Source: Streptomyces sp. ASQP_92
GTDB taxonomy: Bacteria; Actinomycetota; Actinomycetes; Streptomycetales; Streptomycetaceae
Assembly: GCF_025399895.1 (NCBI RefSeq)
Contig: NZ_JAODUA010000001.1
Span: 124,001 to 188,000 of the forward strand
Reading direction: 5' to 3'
Length of the DNA: 64,000 nucleotides
Position numbers and translations under genes: made by a program
Notes under the pieces: model-generated
What the model was told of the DNA's origin: nothing
Seen by the model: only the letters and a program-made list of their open reading frames with translations
The model's database searches: none
In this document: positions 28,995 through 36,847 of the stretch, piece by piece
Layout of the letters: every line of letters begins with the position of its first letter
Numbering within the stretch: position 1 is the stretch's first letter

Positions 28995-29597
28995 ATGACC
29001 CGCCTGATCCTCGCCACCCGCAACGCCGGCAAAGTCACCGAGCTCCACGCCATCCTCGCCGCGGCCGGCCTCCCCCACGAACTCGTGGGCGCCGACGCCT
29101 ACCCCGAGATCCCCGACGTCAAGGAAACCGGCGTCACCTTCGCCGAGAACGCCCTCCTCAAGGCACACGCCCTGGCCCGCGCCACCGGCCTGCCCGCCGT
29201 CGCCGACGACTCCGGCCTCTGCGTCGACGTCCTGGGCGGCGCCCCCGGCATCTTCTCCGCGCGCTGGTCCGGCACCCACGGCGACGACCGCGCCAACCTG
29301 GACCTGCTCCTGGCCCAACTCGCCGACATCGCCGACGAACACCGCGCCGCCCACTTCGCCTGCGCCGCCGCCCTCGCCCTGCCCGACGGCACCGAACGCG
29401 TCGTCGAAGGCCGCCTCCGAGGCACCCTGCGCCACACCCCCGCGGGCACGGGCGGCTTCGGCTACGACCCGATCCTCCAGCCCGACGGCGAGAGGCGCAC
29501 CTGCGCGGAACTGTCCCCCGCCGAAAAGAACGCCATCAGCCACCGCGGGCAGGCGTTCCGGGCGTTGGTGCCGGTGGTGCGGGAGCTGGTGGGGTAG
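28995..29597 (+). CDS. rdgB: Non-canonical purine NTP pyrophosphatase (RdgB/HAM1)
   Basis: 200 residues. LILATRNAGKVTELHAIL (substrate loop), ETGVTFAENALLKAHALA, VADDSGLCVDVLGGAPGIFSARWSG and GFGYDPILQPDG are the family signatures. Hydrolyses ITP/dITP/XTP to monophosphates, keeping them out of nucleic acids. Followed by a shared terminator. Confidence 0.96.
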   Translation: MTRLILATRNAGKVTELHAILAAAGLPHELVGADAYPEIPDVKETGVTFAENALLKAHALARATGLPAVADDSGLCVDVLGGAPGIFSARWSGTHGDDRANLDLLLAQLADIADEHRAAHFACAAALALPDGTERVVEGRLRGTLRHTPAGTGGFGYDPILQPDGERRTCAELSPAEKNAISHRGQAFRALVPVVRELVG

Positions 29598-29602
29598 GTA
29601 GC

Positions 29603-29636
29603 CGAAAGGGCGCCCGTGGTCCGGGGCGCCCTTTCG
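29603..29636. terminator. Bidirectional terminator, rdgB / tRNA-Leu
   Basis: Perfect 12-bp stem (CGAAAGGGCGCC with GGCGCCCTTTCG) and a 10-nt loop between the rdgB stop and the 3' end of the minus-strand tRNA gene. Confidence 0.85.
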
Positions 29637-29639
29637 ATG

Positions 29640-29728
29640 TGGTGCGGCCGATGGGACTCGAACCCACATGGGCGATAACGCCCAGAGGCACCTAAAACCT
29701 CCGCTTATACCAATTCAGCAACGGCCGC
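29640..29728 (-). tRNA. tRNA-Leu (anticodon UAG)
   Basis: Class II tRNA, 89 nt including an encoded CCA. Acceptor GCGGCCG pairs with CGGCCGC followed by A-CCA. Anticodon stem GAGGU/GCCUC encloses loop UUUAGGU, giving anticodon UAG. The long variable arm TGGGCG-TTAT-CGCCCA and T-arm GTGGGTTCGAGTCCCAT are intact. It reads CUA-type codons. Confidence 0.95.
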
Positions 29729-29777
29729 CAGCCGCCTGCCATGGTACCGGCAAGCGGCTCATTCGGTGCGGGCGTTC

Positions 29778-30443
29778 CTATCGGGCCCTGCCGCGCCGGC
29801 CGCCCCGGCACCAGGTGCTGGTGACCGCGTGGCAGTTGGGGCAGAGCAACCGCAGGTTCTCGCGCCTGTCGTCGCTCCAGTCGCCGTTGATGTGGTCCAC
29901 CTCCAGGGTCATGGGCCTGCCCAGCCATTGCGGCCCGGTACCGCACCCGTCACACCGCTCGGGGAGGCCGATGTCGCCCAGCGCTCGGCGCAGGTGGACG
30001 GTCTTCGTGCGGCGCTTGGCGTCGTGCTTGCGCAGTACGTCCTCGGCGCTTTTGCGCCGGTCGGTGCGGACCTTGCCCAATTGGTGTGCCTGCCCGAGAA
30101 GGCCCTCGGTGGAGATGCCGTCCTCGGCCATCCAGCCGCGCAAGGCCGTCCTTTGACGCGTGCTGTCCGGTCTGCCGAGGTGCCGGAGTATGCCGGCGAG
30201 CGACACGGACGCGGCCACAGCGTCGCGCAGCTCCGCCGTGCGGGGGCGGTCGCCCACGCGCCGGTATGCGCGGCGCCGGAAGTGCGAAACGTCGATCCCG
30301 AAGTGGGCGAAGCGCTTGAAAAGATAGCGACGCAGGGCTCTGTGCGGCGGGGCGCCGAAGAACATGAGGACCTCGTCGATGTCCCCACACATGCGCGCCG
30401 CCTCGACGAGCCGTTCGCGCGGGTAACGCGGAGCCGCGCTCAC
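29778..30443 (-). CDS. HNH endonuclease-family protein with two HTH-like modules
   Basis: 221 residues. Two related ~50-residue N-terminal modules (YPRERLVEAARMCGDIDEVL..FAHFGIDVSHF and LRDAVAASVSLAGILRHLGR..GISTEGL) look like small helix-turn-helix units. The C-terminal HNH domain has CDGCG, LEVDHINGDWSDDRRENLRL (His-Asn core) and CPNCHAVT. Could cut or nick DNA; specificity unknown. The GTG start overlaps the stop of the upstream frameshifted paralogue (GTGA), so the two were an operon. Adjacent to a tRNA gene, but I see no attachment-site repeat. Confidence 0.82.
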   Translation of the reverse strand: MSAAPRYPRERLVEAARMCGDIDEVLMFFGAPPHRALRRYLFKRFAHFGIDVSHFRRRAYRRVGDRPRTAELRDAVAASVSLAGILRHLGRPDSTRQRTALRGWMAEDGISTEGLLGQAHQLGKVRTDRRKSAEDVLRKHDAKRRTKTVHLRRALGDIGLPERCDGCGTGPQWLGRPMTLEVDHINGDWSDDRRENLRLLCPNCHAVTSTWCRGGRRGRAR

Positions 30444-31112
30444 CTCGCACCCCCGTGCCTGACTTTGCCTCGGCCACGGTAACTGTCCGTTGTGGAATGG
30501 CAGTTGGGGCAGAGGAAGCGCAGATTGCCGATCCGGTTGTTCCGCCAGTCACCGTCGACGTGATCGACTTCGAGGGGGAGCGGACGGCCTCGCCAGGTCG
30601 GTTCGGTGCCGCACACCGCGCACTGCTCCGGGACCTCCATGACTGCCATCGCGCGCCTGAGGCGGTCACTCGGGATCCGTCGTGCCGTGGCCGGGTCCTG
30701 TTCGACGAGCAACGCTCCGGGCTGTCGTCGCCGGGTCTCGCCGGCGCGCGAGGGAGGTCTGAAGTGCGAAGTGTCGATGCCGTACGCCTCGATGCGGCGG
30801 CTGATGTGCGTGTGATGACCACCGACCACTTCGAGCCCCAGCCGCCTGAGCACCTCGCACACGCTCGTCGAAGCCGCGACCACCGGCTCGAGAACCTCCC
30901 GCGTCCACCGGCTCGAGAACCTCCCGCGTCCACCGGGCCCCCTCGCGTTCGAAGTGGGCGGTGCCTATGCCCAGCTTCCGCATCCGCTCGCGTATGTACC
31001 GCCGCGACCCGCCCTTTGGGTCGACCCCCAGCCTGGTCAGTGCCTCCGACAAGGTGCGGGAGGAGGCGGCCGCGTCGGCCAGCCTCTCCCGGGTGTACGG
31101 GCTCGTGCCCAC
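30440..31112 (-). pseudogene. HNH endonuclease paralogue, frameshifted by a 25-bp tandem duplication
   Basis: Same architecture as the downstream gene: GTG start at 31112 with GGAGG 5 nt upstream, module 1 (YTRERLADAAASSRTLSEAL..KLGIGTAHFER), module 2 (VLRRLGLEVVGGHHTHISRRIEAYGIDTSHFR) and HNH domain (CAVCG, LEVDHVDGDWRNNRIGNLRF, CPNCHS). The frame shifts between residues ~60 and 70 where a 25-bp unit occurs twice (30880-30929). Removing one copy gives a continuous frame reading WTREVLEPVVAASTS. Both halves keep intact sequence, so the lesion looks recent. The C-terminal half could be made from an internal start. Confidence 0.88.
30880..30936. repeat. 25-bp tandem duplication inside the HNH pseudogene
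   Basis: Two perfect copies (30880-30904 and 30905-30929) beginning CCACCGGCTCGAGAACCTCC, plus a 7-bp partial third copy. 25 is not a multiple of three, which explains the frameshift. Confidence 0.92.
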
Positions 31113-31193
31113 GATCCCCTCCGTCCCGGCCACGCGTTCGCAGCCCCGTACGGAGTAACGAACCGGATTCCGGACAGTCACCCCCGACATGCG

Positions 31194-31243
31194 GAACGGC
31201 CCGCGCCGGTTGGAGGGCGGATTCCAGGGGGCGCGGGCCGTTC
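31194..31243 (-). terminator. Terminator after bcp is absent; hairpin upstream end of HNH region
   Basis: Perfect 14-bp stem (GAACGGCCCGCGCC with GGCGCGGGCCGTTC) with a 22-nt loop, 21 bp beyond the bcp stop codon on the minus strand. It should terminate bcp and insulate the HNH genes that follow on the same strand. Confidence 0.75.
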
Positions 31244-31264
31244 AGAAGGGGGGCGGGAGGGAAC

Positions 31265-31732
31265 TCAGACGCCCAGGTCCTTGATGATCTTGGCGACATG
31301 GCCCGTCGCCTTGACGTTGTACAGGGCCCGCTCCACCTTCCCCGCCTCGTCCACGACCACCGTCGAGCGGATGACCCCCGTCACCGTCTTGCCGTACAGC
31401 TTCTTCTCGCCGTACGCCCCGTACGCCTCCAGGACCTCCTTGGAGGGGTCGCCCACCAGCGTGACCTTCAGGGACTCCTTCTCGCGGAACTTCGCGAGCT
31501 TCTCCGGCTTGTCGGGGGAGACGCCCACCACGTCGTAACCCGCGGCCGCGAGGAGTTCCAGGTTGTCCGTGAAGTCGCAGGCCTGCTTGGTGCAGCCGGG
31601 GGTGAGGGCGGCGGGGTAGAAGTACACGATGACCTTGCGGCCCTGGTACGCGGCGAGCGAGACCTCGTTGCCGTCGGCGTCGGGCAGGGTGAAGGCGGGG
31701 GCGGTGTCGCCGGGCTGAAGTCGCTCGCTCAT
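31265..31732 (-). CDS. bcp: Thiol peroxidase Bcp (peroxiredoxin Q type)
   Basis: 155 residues. VIVYFYPAALTPGCTKQACDF holds the peroxidatic Cys (PGC) and the resolving Cys five residues later, the Bcp/PrxQ arrangement with a deviation from the usual TPGCT-x-E. VGVSPDKPEKLAKFREK and STVVVDEAGKVERAL follow. Reduces peroxides using thioredoxin. The ATG at MSERLQPGD is chosen; GGAGG lies about 10 nt upstream. Confidence 0.93.
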   Translation of the reverse strand: MSERLQPGDTAPAFTLPDADGNEVSLAAYQGRKVIVYFYPAALTPGCTKQACDFTDNLELLAAAGYDVVGVSPDKPEKLAKFREKESLKVTLVGDPSKEVLEAYGAYGEKKLYGKTVTGVIRSTVVVDEAGKVERALYNVKATGHVAKIIKDLGV

Positions 31733-31868
31733 GGGGGTTTCCTCCGGAGTGGCCGAGGGGGTGGCGTACACCGACAGAGCCTAATGGGGGCCTGTGACAG
31801 TGCATGAGCGGCGGAACTGACAGACTGTGGATGACGGATGACCCCATACGACCACCGGAGGCGGCGCA

Positions 31869-32189
31869 GTGTCGGATGCCAGGACCCCTGCGCAGATCGA
31901 GGCGGACATCAGGAGCCGGCGGGACCAGCTCGCGGTGACCCTCGACGAGATCGGGGTGCGGTTGCACCCGTCCACGATCGTCGGCGACGCGAAGGCCAGG
32001 TTCGCCTCGGCCGTGGACCACACGGCCGGGCGCGCGTACGTCGCGGTGAACCGCACGGTGAGCGATGTGAAGGCGCAGTTCGTGTCCGACGAGGGGGCGC
32101 CCCGGGTGGAGCGGATCGTGCCGGTCGCGCTCGTCGCGGTGGGGCTTGTGGGGCTGCTGGCCCTGTCGGCGAGGAAGCGCCGGGCCTGA
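31869..32189 (+). CDS. DUF3618 membrane protein
   Basis: 106 residues. TPAQIEADIRSRRDQLAVTLDEIGVRL is the DUF3618 helix-pair signature, followed by an amphipathic middle and one C-terminal membrane helix (RIVPVALVAVGLVGLLALS) ending in basic residues. Unknown function; a tail-anchored protein facing the cytoplasm is likely. GTG start with GGAGG 9 nt upstream. Divergent from bcp. Confidence 0.85.
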   Translation: MSDARTPAQIEADIRSRRDQLAVTLDEIGVRLHPSTIVGDAKARFASAVDHTAGRAYVAVNRTVSDVKAQFVSDEGAPRVERIVPVALVAVGLVGLLALSARKRRA

Positions 32190-32233
32190 CCCTTCGGCGT
32201 ACGGCCGGCGCGGGTGCGGGTAGGTTCGACCCC

Positions 32234-32569
32234 GTGAGCGAGAACACCCACGACGACAAGCTGCCCATCCGGATGCTGCACGACCGTGTGCTGGTCCGGT
32301 CAGACACGCCCGAGGGCGAGCGGCGTTCGGGCGGCGGCATCCTGATTCCGGCGACCGCCGCCGTCGGTAAACGGCTGGCCTGGGCGGAGGTGGTCGCGGT
32401 GGGCCAGAACGTGCGCACCGTGGTGCCGGGCGACCGGGTCCTGTACGACCCCGAGGACCGTGCCGAGGTCGAGGTGCGGGGCGTGGCGTACGTCCTGATG
32501 CGGGAGCGCGATCTGCACGCGGTGGCCTCCGAGCGGGTCTCCGAGGACGCGACCGGGCTGTACCTGTAG
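32234..32569 (+). CDS. GroES-like co-chaperonin family protein
   Basis: 111 residues. LPIRMLHDRVLVRSDTPEGE, GGGILIPATAAVGKRLAWAEVVAVG, VVPGDRVLYDPEDRAEVEV and YVLMRERDLHAV follow the Cpn10 fold. It is divergent from canonical GroES and not next to groEL, so it is probably a paralogue of unknown role. TAGGTT lies 7 nt before the GTG, suggesting a leaderless mRNA. Confidence 0.82.
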   Translation: MSENTHDDKLPIRMLHDRVLVRSDTPEGERRSGGGILIPATAAVGKRLAWAEVVAVGQNVRTVVPGDRVLYDPEDRAEVEVRGVAYVLMRERDLHAVASERVSEDATGLYL

Positions 32570-32597
32570 TGGGCCGGTAGGCGGCTGGGCCTGTGCG

Positions 32598-32625
32598 AGG
32601 GCCGGTGACCGTTGTCACCGGCCCT
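32598..32625 (+). terminator. Terminator after the GroES-like gene
   Basis: Perfect 12-bp stem AGGGCCGGTGAC/GTCACCGGCCCT with a 4-nt loop, followed by TT. Confidence 0.85.
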
Positions 32626-32652
32626 TTCGCATGCCCTTTGTTACGGTGGAGG

Positions 32653-32697
32653 GACCCCGACGAGACGCGTCGTACCGGGTCAGGACAAGACGACGCA
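32653..32697 (+). promoter_or_regulatory. Guanidine-III riboswitch (ykkC-III)
   Basis: CCCCGACGAGACGCGTCGTA followed by CCGGGTCAGGACAAGACGACGC matches the ykkC-III consensus (CCGGACGAGG..CGCCGTACCCGG..CAGGACAAGACGGCGC). The helix GCGTCGT/ACGACGC and the CCC/GGG pseudoknot pairing can form. TACGGT at 32642-32647 would start transcription at the motif's 5' edge. The ribosome binding site of the SMR gene is about 20 nt downstream. Confidence 0.92.
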
Positions 32698-32729
32698 CCC
32701 GTGTTCCGTTCCGCGTCTCGGAGGTCCTC

Positions 32730-33050
32730 ATGGCCTGGGTTCTGCTCGTCGTCGCCGGTCTGCTCGAAGTGGGCTGGTCGATCGGGATGAAGTACACCGA
32801 CGGTTTTACCCGCCCGCTGCCCAGTGTGCTCACGGGGTTGGGGATCGTCGCTTCCATGGTGCTGCTGTCGCAGGCCGCCAAGTCGCTGCCGATCGGTACC
32901 GCGTACGGCGTGTGGGTGGGGATCGGCGCGGCGGGTGCGGCGGTGCTCGGCATGGTGGTGCTGGGTGAGCCGGCCACCGCCGCCCGGATCTTCTTCGTGT
33001 GTCTGCTGCTCGTCGCCGTCGTGGGGTTGAAGGCGACGAGCGGGCACTGA
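32730..33050 (+). CDS. gdx: SMR-family guanidinium exporter (Gdx/SugE type)
   Basis: 106 residues, four membrane helices. MAWVLLVVAGLLEVGWSIGM carries the essential Glu of the SMR family within the W-x-x-L-x-x-A-G-x-x-E pattern of Gdx, then KYTDGFTRPLPSV and GTAYGVWVGIGAAGAAVLGM. The guanidine riboswitch upstream makes guanidinium export the likely function. GGAGG 7 nt before the ATG. A single small gene, so a homodimer is expected. Confidence 0.93.
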   Translation: MAWVLLVVAGLLEVGWSIGMKYTDGFTRPLPSVLTGLGIVASMVLLSQAAKSLPIGTAYGVWVGIGAAGAAVLGMVVLGEPATAARIFFVCLLLVAVVGLKATSGH

Positions 33051-33114
33051 CGGCTCAGCGCCACGCCTTTTGACGCGGGCCCGGCCCGGCTTGACGCGGG
33101 CCCGGCCCGGCGCG

Positions 33115-35751
33115 CTATTGGCTGCGCCAGCCGCGGGGGCGGTCGGCGAGGCCGTTCGGGGTGCCGCCCGTCCCTTCGACCGTGCCGGCGTTGGTGCCGG
33201 CGTTGTCGGCGCCGCCCTGGGTCTGGCCCTGGTCCTGCCCCTGGGTCTGTCCCTGCGTCTGGCCTTGTGTCTGGCCTTGGGTGGGGCCTTGGTTCTGGCC
33301 GCCGTTGACGGTGCCGCCGTTGTCGGCGCCGCCCTGGGTCTGGCCCTGGTCCTGCCCCTGGGTCTGGCCCTGGTTGCGTCCGCCCGTCTGGCCCTGGTTC
33401 TGGCCTTGGGTGCGACCCTGGTTCTGGCCCTGGGTCTGCCCTTGGTCGCGTCCGCCGGTCCGACCCTGGTCCTGCCCTTGGGTCTGGCCTTGGTCCTGGC
33501 CCTGTGTCTGGCCCTGGTCGCGGCCGGGGGTGGGGGACTGGAAGGGGTTGGGCGTGGGGGGTTCGACGGGGGTGTTGGCGCCTTCCTGGAGTTCCAGGTC
33601 GAAGTCCTTGGCCTCGCTGCCCTGGAGGGCGCCCTTGGTGTACTGGGCCCAGATCTGCGCGGGCGGGCCGCCGCCGTTCATGCGGGGCAGGCCCAGTGCC
33701 CCGTACAGGGGTTGCTGTACGGCGGTGTCGGGGTCGGCGCCCATCACGGCGACGACGGTGGCCAGGTCCGGGGTGTAGCCCGCGAACCAGGCGGCCTTGT
33801 CCTGTTCGGCGGTTCCGGTCTTGCCGGCGGCGGGCCGTCCGGAGGCCTGTGCGGCGGTGCCGGTGCCGCCGTCGACGACGCTCTGGAGCATGGACGTCGT
33901 GGTGTCGGCGGCCTCGCGGCTGACGGCCTGTTCGGCGTCCTGGGCGGGCAGTTCGGTTGTCTCGCCGTCCTTGGTGACGGATTCGACCATCGTGTACGTG
34001 CCGTGTCGGCCGTGGCCCGCGAGGGTGGCGTACGCCTGCGTCATGTCGAGGACGCTCGCGGTGGAGGGGCCGAGCGCGATCGAGGGGGACGCGGTGAGGT
34101 CGGGGGTGTCGGCGGGGATGCCGAGGTCGATCGCGGTCTGCTTGACCTTGCTGGGCCCGACGTCGACGGCCATCTGCGCGTACACGGCGTTGACGGACTT
34201 GTCGGTGGCGGTGCGGACGGTGATCTGTCCGTAGGAGGCGTCGTCCTCGTTGGCGGGGTTGTAGGGGGTGCCCTTCCAGCCCTGCACGGTGCGCTTGTTG
34301 GTGCCGTCGTAGACGGTGTTGGGGGTGATGGGGCGGCCGTCCTGCGTCCTGGAGTCGTTGACGACCGCCGAGGTGAAGACGAACGGCTTGAAGGTGGAGC
34401 CCACTTGGAAGTCGCGCCGGGTGGCGTTGTTGACGTACTGCTTGGTGTAGTCGATGCCTCCGTACATCGCGAGGACCTTGCCGGTGGCCGGGTCGATGGA
34501 GGCACCGCCGACGCGTACGTTGCGGTCGGCCTTGCGGACGCTGCTCAGCTTGGAGTTGACCTTGTCGTCGACGGCCTTGACGAAGGCGTCCTGCTTGTCC
34601 TTCTGGATGGTGGTGGTGATGCGATAGCCGCCGGTGGCCAGGGTGTTCTCGTCGATGATCTTGTTGCTGGTGAGGTAGTCCTTGACCGCTTCGACGAGGT
34701 AGCCGCGCTGGCCGGCGAGGCCGGCCCGGGTCTTGGCCTTGCCGGGGACGGGGAAGGTGGTCGCGGCCCGCTCGGTGGCGCTGAGCCACTTCTTCTTGAC
34801 CATGCCGTCCAGGACGTAGTTCCAGCGGGCCAGCGCGCGCGGCTTGTTCTGGGGGTGGGCGATGACGTCGTACGCGCTGGGGGAGTTGAGCAGGGAGGCG
34901 AGGTAGGCGCCTTCGCCGGTGGTGAGCTTCTCGACGTTCTTGCCGTAGTACGCCTGGGAGGCGGCCTGGATGCCGTAGGCGTTGCGGCCGAAGTAGCTGG
35001 TGTTGAGGTAACCGGCGAGGATGTCGTCCTTGCTCTGTTCGCGATTGAGCTTGATCGCGATGAAGAACTCCTTCACCTTGCGGGTGACGGTCTGTTCCTG
35101 GCCGAGGTAGTAGTTCTTGACGTACTGCTGGGTGATGGTGGAGCCGCCCTGGGTGCCCTTGCCGGTGAGGGTGTTCCAGGCGGCGCGCACCATGGCCTTG
35201 GGGTCGACGGCGCGCTCGGAGTAGAAGTCCCGGTCTTCCGCGGCGAGTACGGCGTGCTGCACGGTGAGCGGGACCTGGGCGAGCTGGATGTTCTCGCGGT
35301 TGACCTCGCCGTCCGAGGCGAGCTGGCTGCCGTCGGCGTACAGGAAGACGTTGGACTGGGCGGTCGCCCCGGCGTTGGCGGCGGGGATGGACACGAGCAT
35401 GTACCCGGCGACGAATCCGCCGATGAGCAGCAGCGCGCAGAACAGGAACAGGCCGAGCACGAGGCGCCAGCGCGGTACGAAGCGGCGCCATCCGGTGCGC
35501 CGGGGCCGCTTCCGGCCGGACGCCGCTTCCTGCTCGGCGGCCGCCCCGGCGGATGCCCCTTGACCGGTGGGCTCACCGGCGCCCGGGTCATCGGCGCCTG
35601 GGCCGGGGCCCCTGGGCTCGCCGGGGCCGGAGCCCTGGGACCGGCCGGGGTCGTCGGTCCCGCCGGAGTCGGCCGTGCGATCCCGGGGGGCCCATTGCCG
35701 CGGCGCCTCGCGCCTGGGCTCGGGGGGCTCCGGCTGCTCGTCGTCGCTCAT
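33115..35751 (-). CDS. Class A bifunctional penicillin-binding protein
   Basis: 878 residues. Acidic/Pro-rich cytoplasmic N-terminus (1-90), one membrane helix (about 97-120), a GT51 glycosyltransferase domain (AEDRDFYSERAVDPKAMVRA, QGGSTITQQYVKNYYL, KEFFIAIKLNREQSKDDILAGYLN) and a transpeptidase domain with STFKP (active Ser), SVNAVYAQ and GKTGTAEQDKAAWFAGYTP. The C-terminal ~125 residues are GQTQGQDQ-type repeats. Polymerises and cross-links peptidoglycan outside the membrane. The start MSDDEQPEP has GGAGAG upstream. Confidence 0.95.
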   Translation of the reverse strand: MSDDEQPEPPEPRREAPRQWAPRDRTADSGGTDDPGRSQGSGPGEPRGPGPGADDPGAGEPTGQGASAGAAAEQEAASGRKRPRRTGWRRFVPRWRLVLGLFLFCALLLIGGFVAGYMLVSIPAANAGATAQSNVFLYADGSQLASDGEVNRENIQLAQVPLTVQHAVLAAEDRDFYSERAVDPKAMVRAAWNTLTGKGTQGGSTITQQYVKNYYLGQEQTVTRKVKEFFIAIKLNREQSKDDILAGYLNTSYFGRNAYGIQAASQAYYGKNVEKLTTGEGAYLASLLNSPSAYDVIAHPQNKPRALARWNYVLDGMVKKKWLSATERAATTFPVPGKAKTRAGLAGQRGYLVEAVKDYLTSNKIIDENTLATGGYRITTTIQKDKQDAFVKAVDDKVNSKLSSVRKADRNVRVGGASIDPATGKVLAMYGGIDYTKQYVNNATRRDFQVGSTFKPFVFTSAVVNDSRTQDGRPITPNTVYDGTNKRTVQGWKGTPYNPANEDDASYGQITVRTATDKSVNAVYAQMAVDVGPSKVKQTAIDLGIPADTPDLTASPSIALGPSTASVLDMTQAYATLAGHGRHGTYTMVESVTKDGETTELPAQDAEQAVSREAADTTTSMLQSVVDGGTGTAAQASGRPAAGKTGTAEQDKAAWFAGYTPDLATVVAVMGADPDTAVQQPLYGALGLPRMNGGGPPAQIWAQYTKGALQGSEAKDFDLELQEGANTPVEPPTPNPFQSPTPGRDQGQTQGQDQGQTQGQDQGRTGGRDQGQTQGQNQGRTQGQNQGQTGGRNQGQTQGQDQGQTQGGADNGGTVNGGQNQGPTQGQTQGQTQGQTQGQDQGQTQGGADNAGTNAGTVEGTGGTPNGLADRPRGWRSQ

Positions 35752-35909
35752 GTCTCTCCGGCCGTCGCATCTCGGGTCGTGTGCGGAACGTATGGGGTGA
35801 TCCACGCTGTAAGGACATATTGCATGCCGCGTCACGGAAATTCCGTCGCGAAGGGCCGTGCGGCTGGGCTAGGCTCCCGCGCTTCGGTGTCGACGGCGGG
35901 AGGGCGTTC

Positions 35910-36710
35910 GTGCGGCTGTACGGGGTCGTGGCGGCGGGTGGGTTCCGGCGCTATACGACGTACCGGGTCGCCACCGCGGCCGGAGTGTTCACCAACACGG
36001 TCTTCGGCGTGATCGTGGCGTACACCTATATAGCCCTGTGGGACCAGCGCCCCAACCTCGGTGGTTACGACCAGTCCCAGGCCCTCACCTATGTGTGGGT
36101 CAGCCAGGCCATGCTGATGACGGTGAATCTGTTCGGCGGCGGCTTCGCGGACGAGTTGGTGGAACGCATCCGTACGGGTGACATCGCGATCGACCTCTAC
36201 CGTCCGGCCGACCTCCAGCTGTGGTGGCTGTCGGCCGATCTGGGCCGGGCGCTCTTCCACTTCCTGGGGCGCGGTGCGGTGCCGCTCGCCTTCGGCGCGC
36301 TGTTCTTCGATCTCGCGCTGCCCGCGAACCCGGGAACGTGGCTCGCCTTCCTCCTCGCGGTCCTGTTCGGTGTGGTGGTGAGTTTCGCGCTGCGCTTTTT
36401 GGTGGCGCTCTCGGCGTTCTGGCTGCTCGACGGGGCCGGCGTCTCCGCGCTGGTCTCGATCGCGGGCCTGTTCTTCTCCGGGATGCTGCTGCCCCTCAAC
36501 GCCTTCCCCGGTCTGCTCGGCGAGGTGGCCCGCGCCCTGCCGTGGTCCTCGCTGCTCCAGATCCCGGTGGACGTCCTGCTGGGCCGCCACCACGGCTGGG
36601 GCCTGCTCGGCGCCTACGGGTTCCAGCTCGGCTGGGCGGCGGTGCTGCTCGGTGCGGGCCGGCTGCTCCAGTCGGCGGCGGTACGCAGGGTGGTGGTTCA
36701 GGGTGGCTGA
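35910..36710 (+). CDS. ABC exporter permease 1 (ABC-2/DUF990-like)
   Basis: 266 residues and six membrane helices (AAGVFTNTVFGVIVAYTYIAL, YVWVSQAMLMTVNLF, FHFLGRGAVPLAFGALFFDL, LLAVLFGVVVSFALRFLVAL and others), the YadH/DUF990 style of permease. GTG start with GGGAGGG about 6 nt upstream. First gene of a three-gene exporter with a second permease and an ATPase. Substrate unknown. Its stop codon overlaps the start of a short duplicated reading frame. Confidence 0.85.
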   Translation: MRLYGVVAAGGFRRYTTYRVATAAGVFTNTVFGVIVAYTYIALWDQRPNLGGYDQSQALTYVWVSQAMLMTVNLFGGGFADELVERIRTGDIAIDLYRPADLQLWWLSADLGRALFHFLGRGAVPLAFGALFFDLALPANPGTWLAFLLAVLFGVVVSFALRFLVALSAFWLLDGAGVSALVSIAGLFFSGMLLPLNAFPGLLGEVARALPWSSLLQIPVDVLLGRHHGWGLLGAYGFQLGWAAVLLGAGRLLQSAAVRRVVVQGG

Positions 36711-36847
36711 GCCGGGGGCGGGACGGCGTACACGGCCGGGTGTGTGGGCCCCGTACGCCATGGCGGTACGCGGGAGGGTGGTGGACGGTGGCTGAGCCGG
36801 GGACGGGACGGCGGGCGCCGCTGGGCGTGTGGGCCACGTACACGATG
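36678..36847 (+). repeat. Diverged ~85-bp tandem duplication at the permease 1 / permease 2 junction
   Basis: The segment GCGGTACGC..GTGGCTGAGCCGGGG..GTGTGGGCC.CGTAC occurs twice at an ~85-bp offset, with scattered substitutions and small indels. Each copy holds the same nested GTG start and TGA stop. Confidence 0.75.
36703..36795 (+). other. 30-codon relic reading frame from the junction duplication
   Basis: GTG at 36703 overlaps the permease 1 stop, and the frame ends in TGA overlapping the permease 2 start. Its N-terminus (VAEPGAGRR..GVWAPY) resembles permease 2 and its C-terminus (AVRGRVVDGG) resembles the end of permease 1 (AVRRVVVQGG). Likely non-functional as a protein, but could keep translation coupled. 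Confidence 0.6.

Noticed and set aside
29640..31112. tRNA-Leu as an integration site for the HNH genes
   Set aside because: No partial tRNA 3' copy or integrase gene was found in the adjacent sequence.
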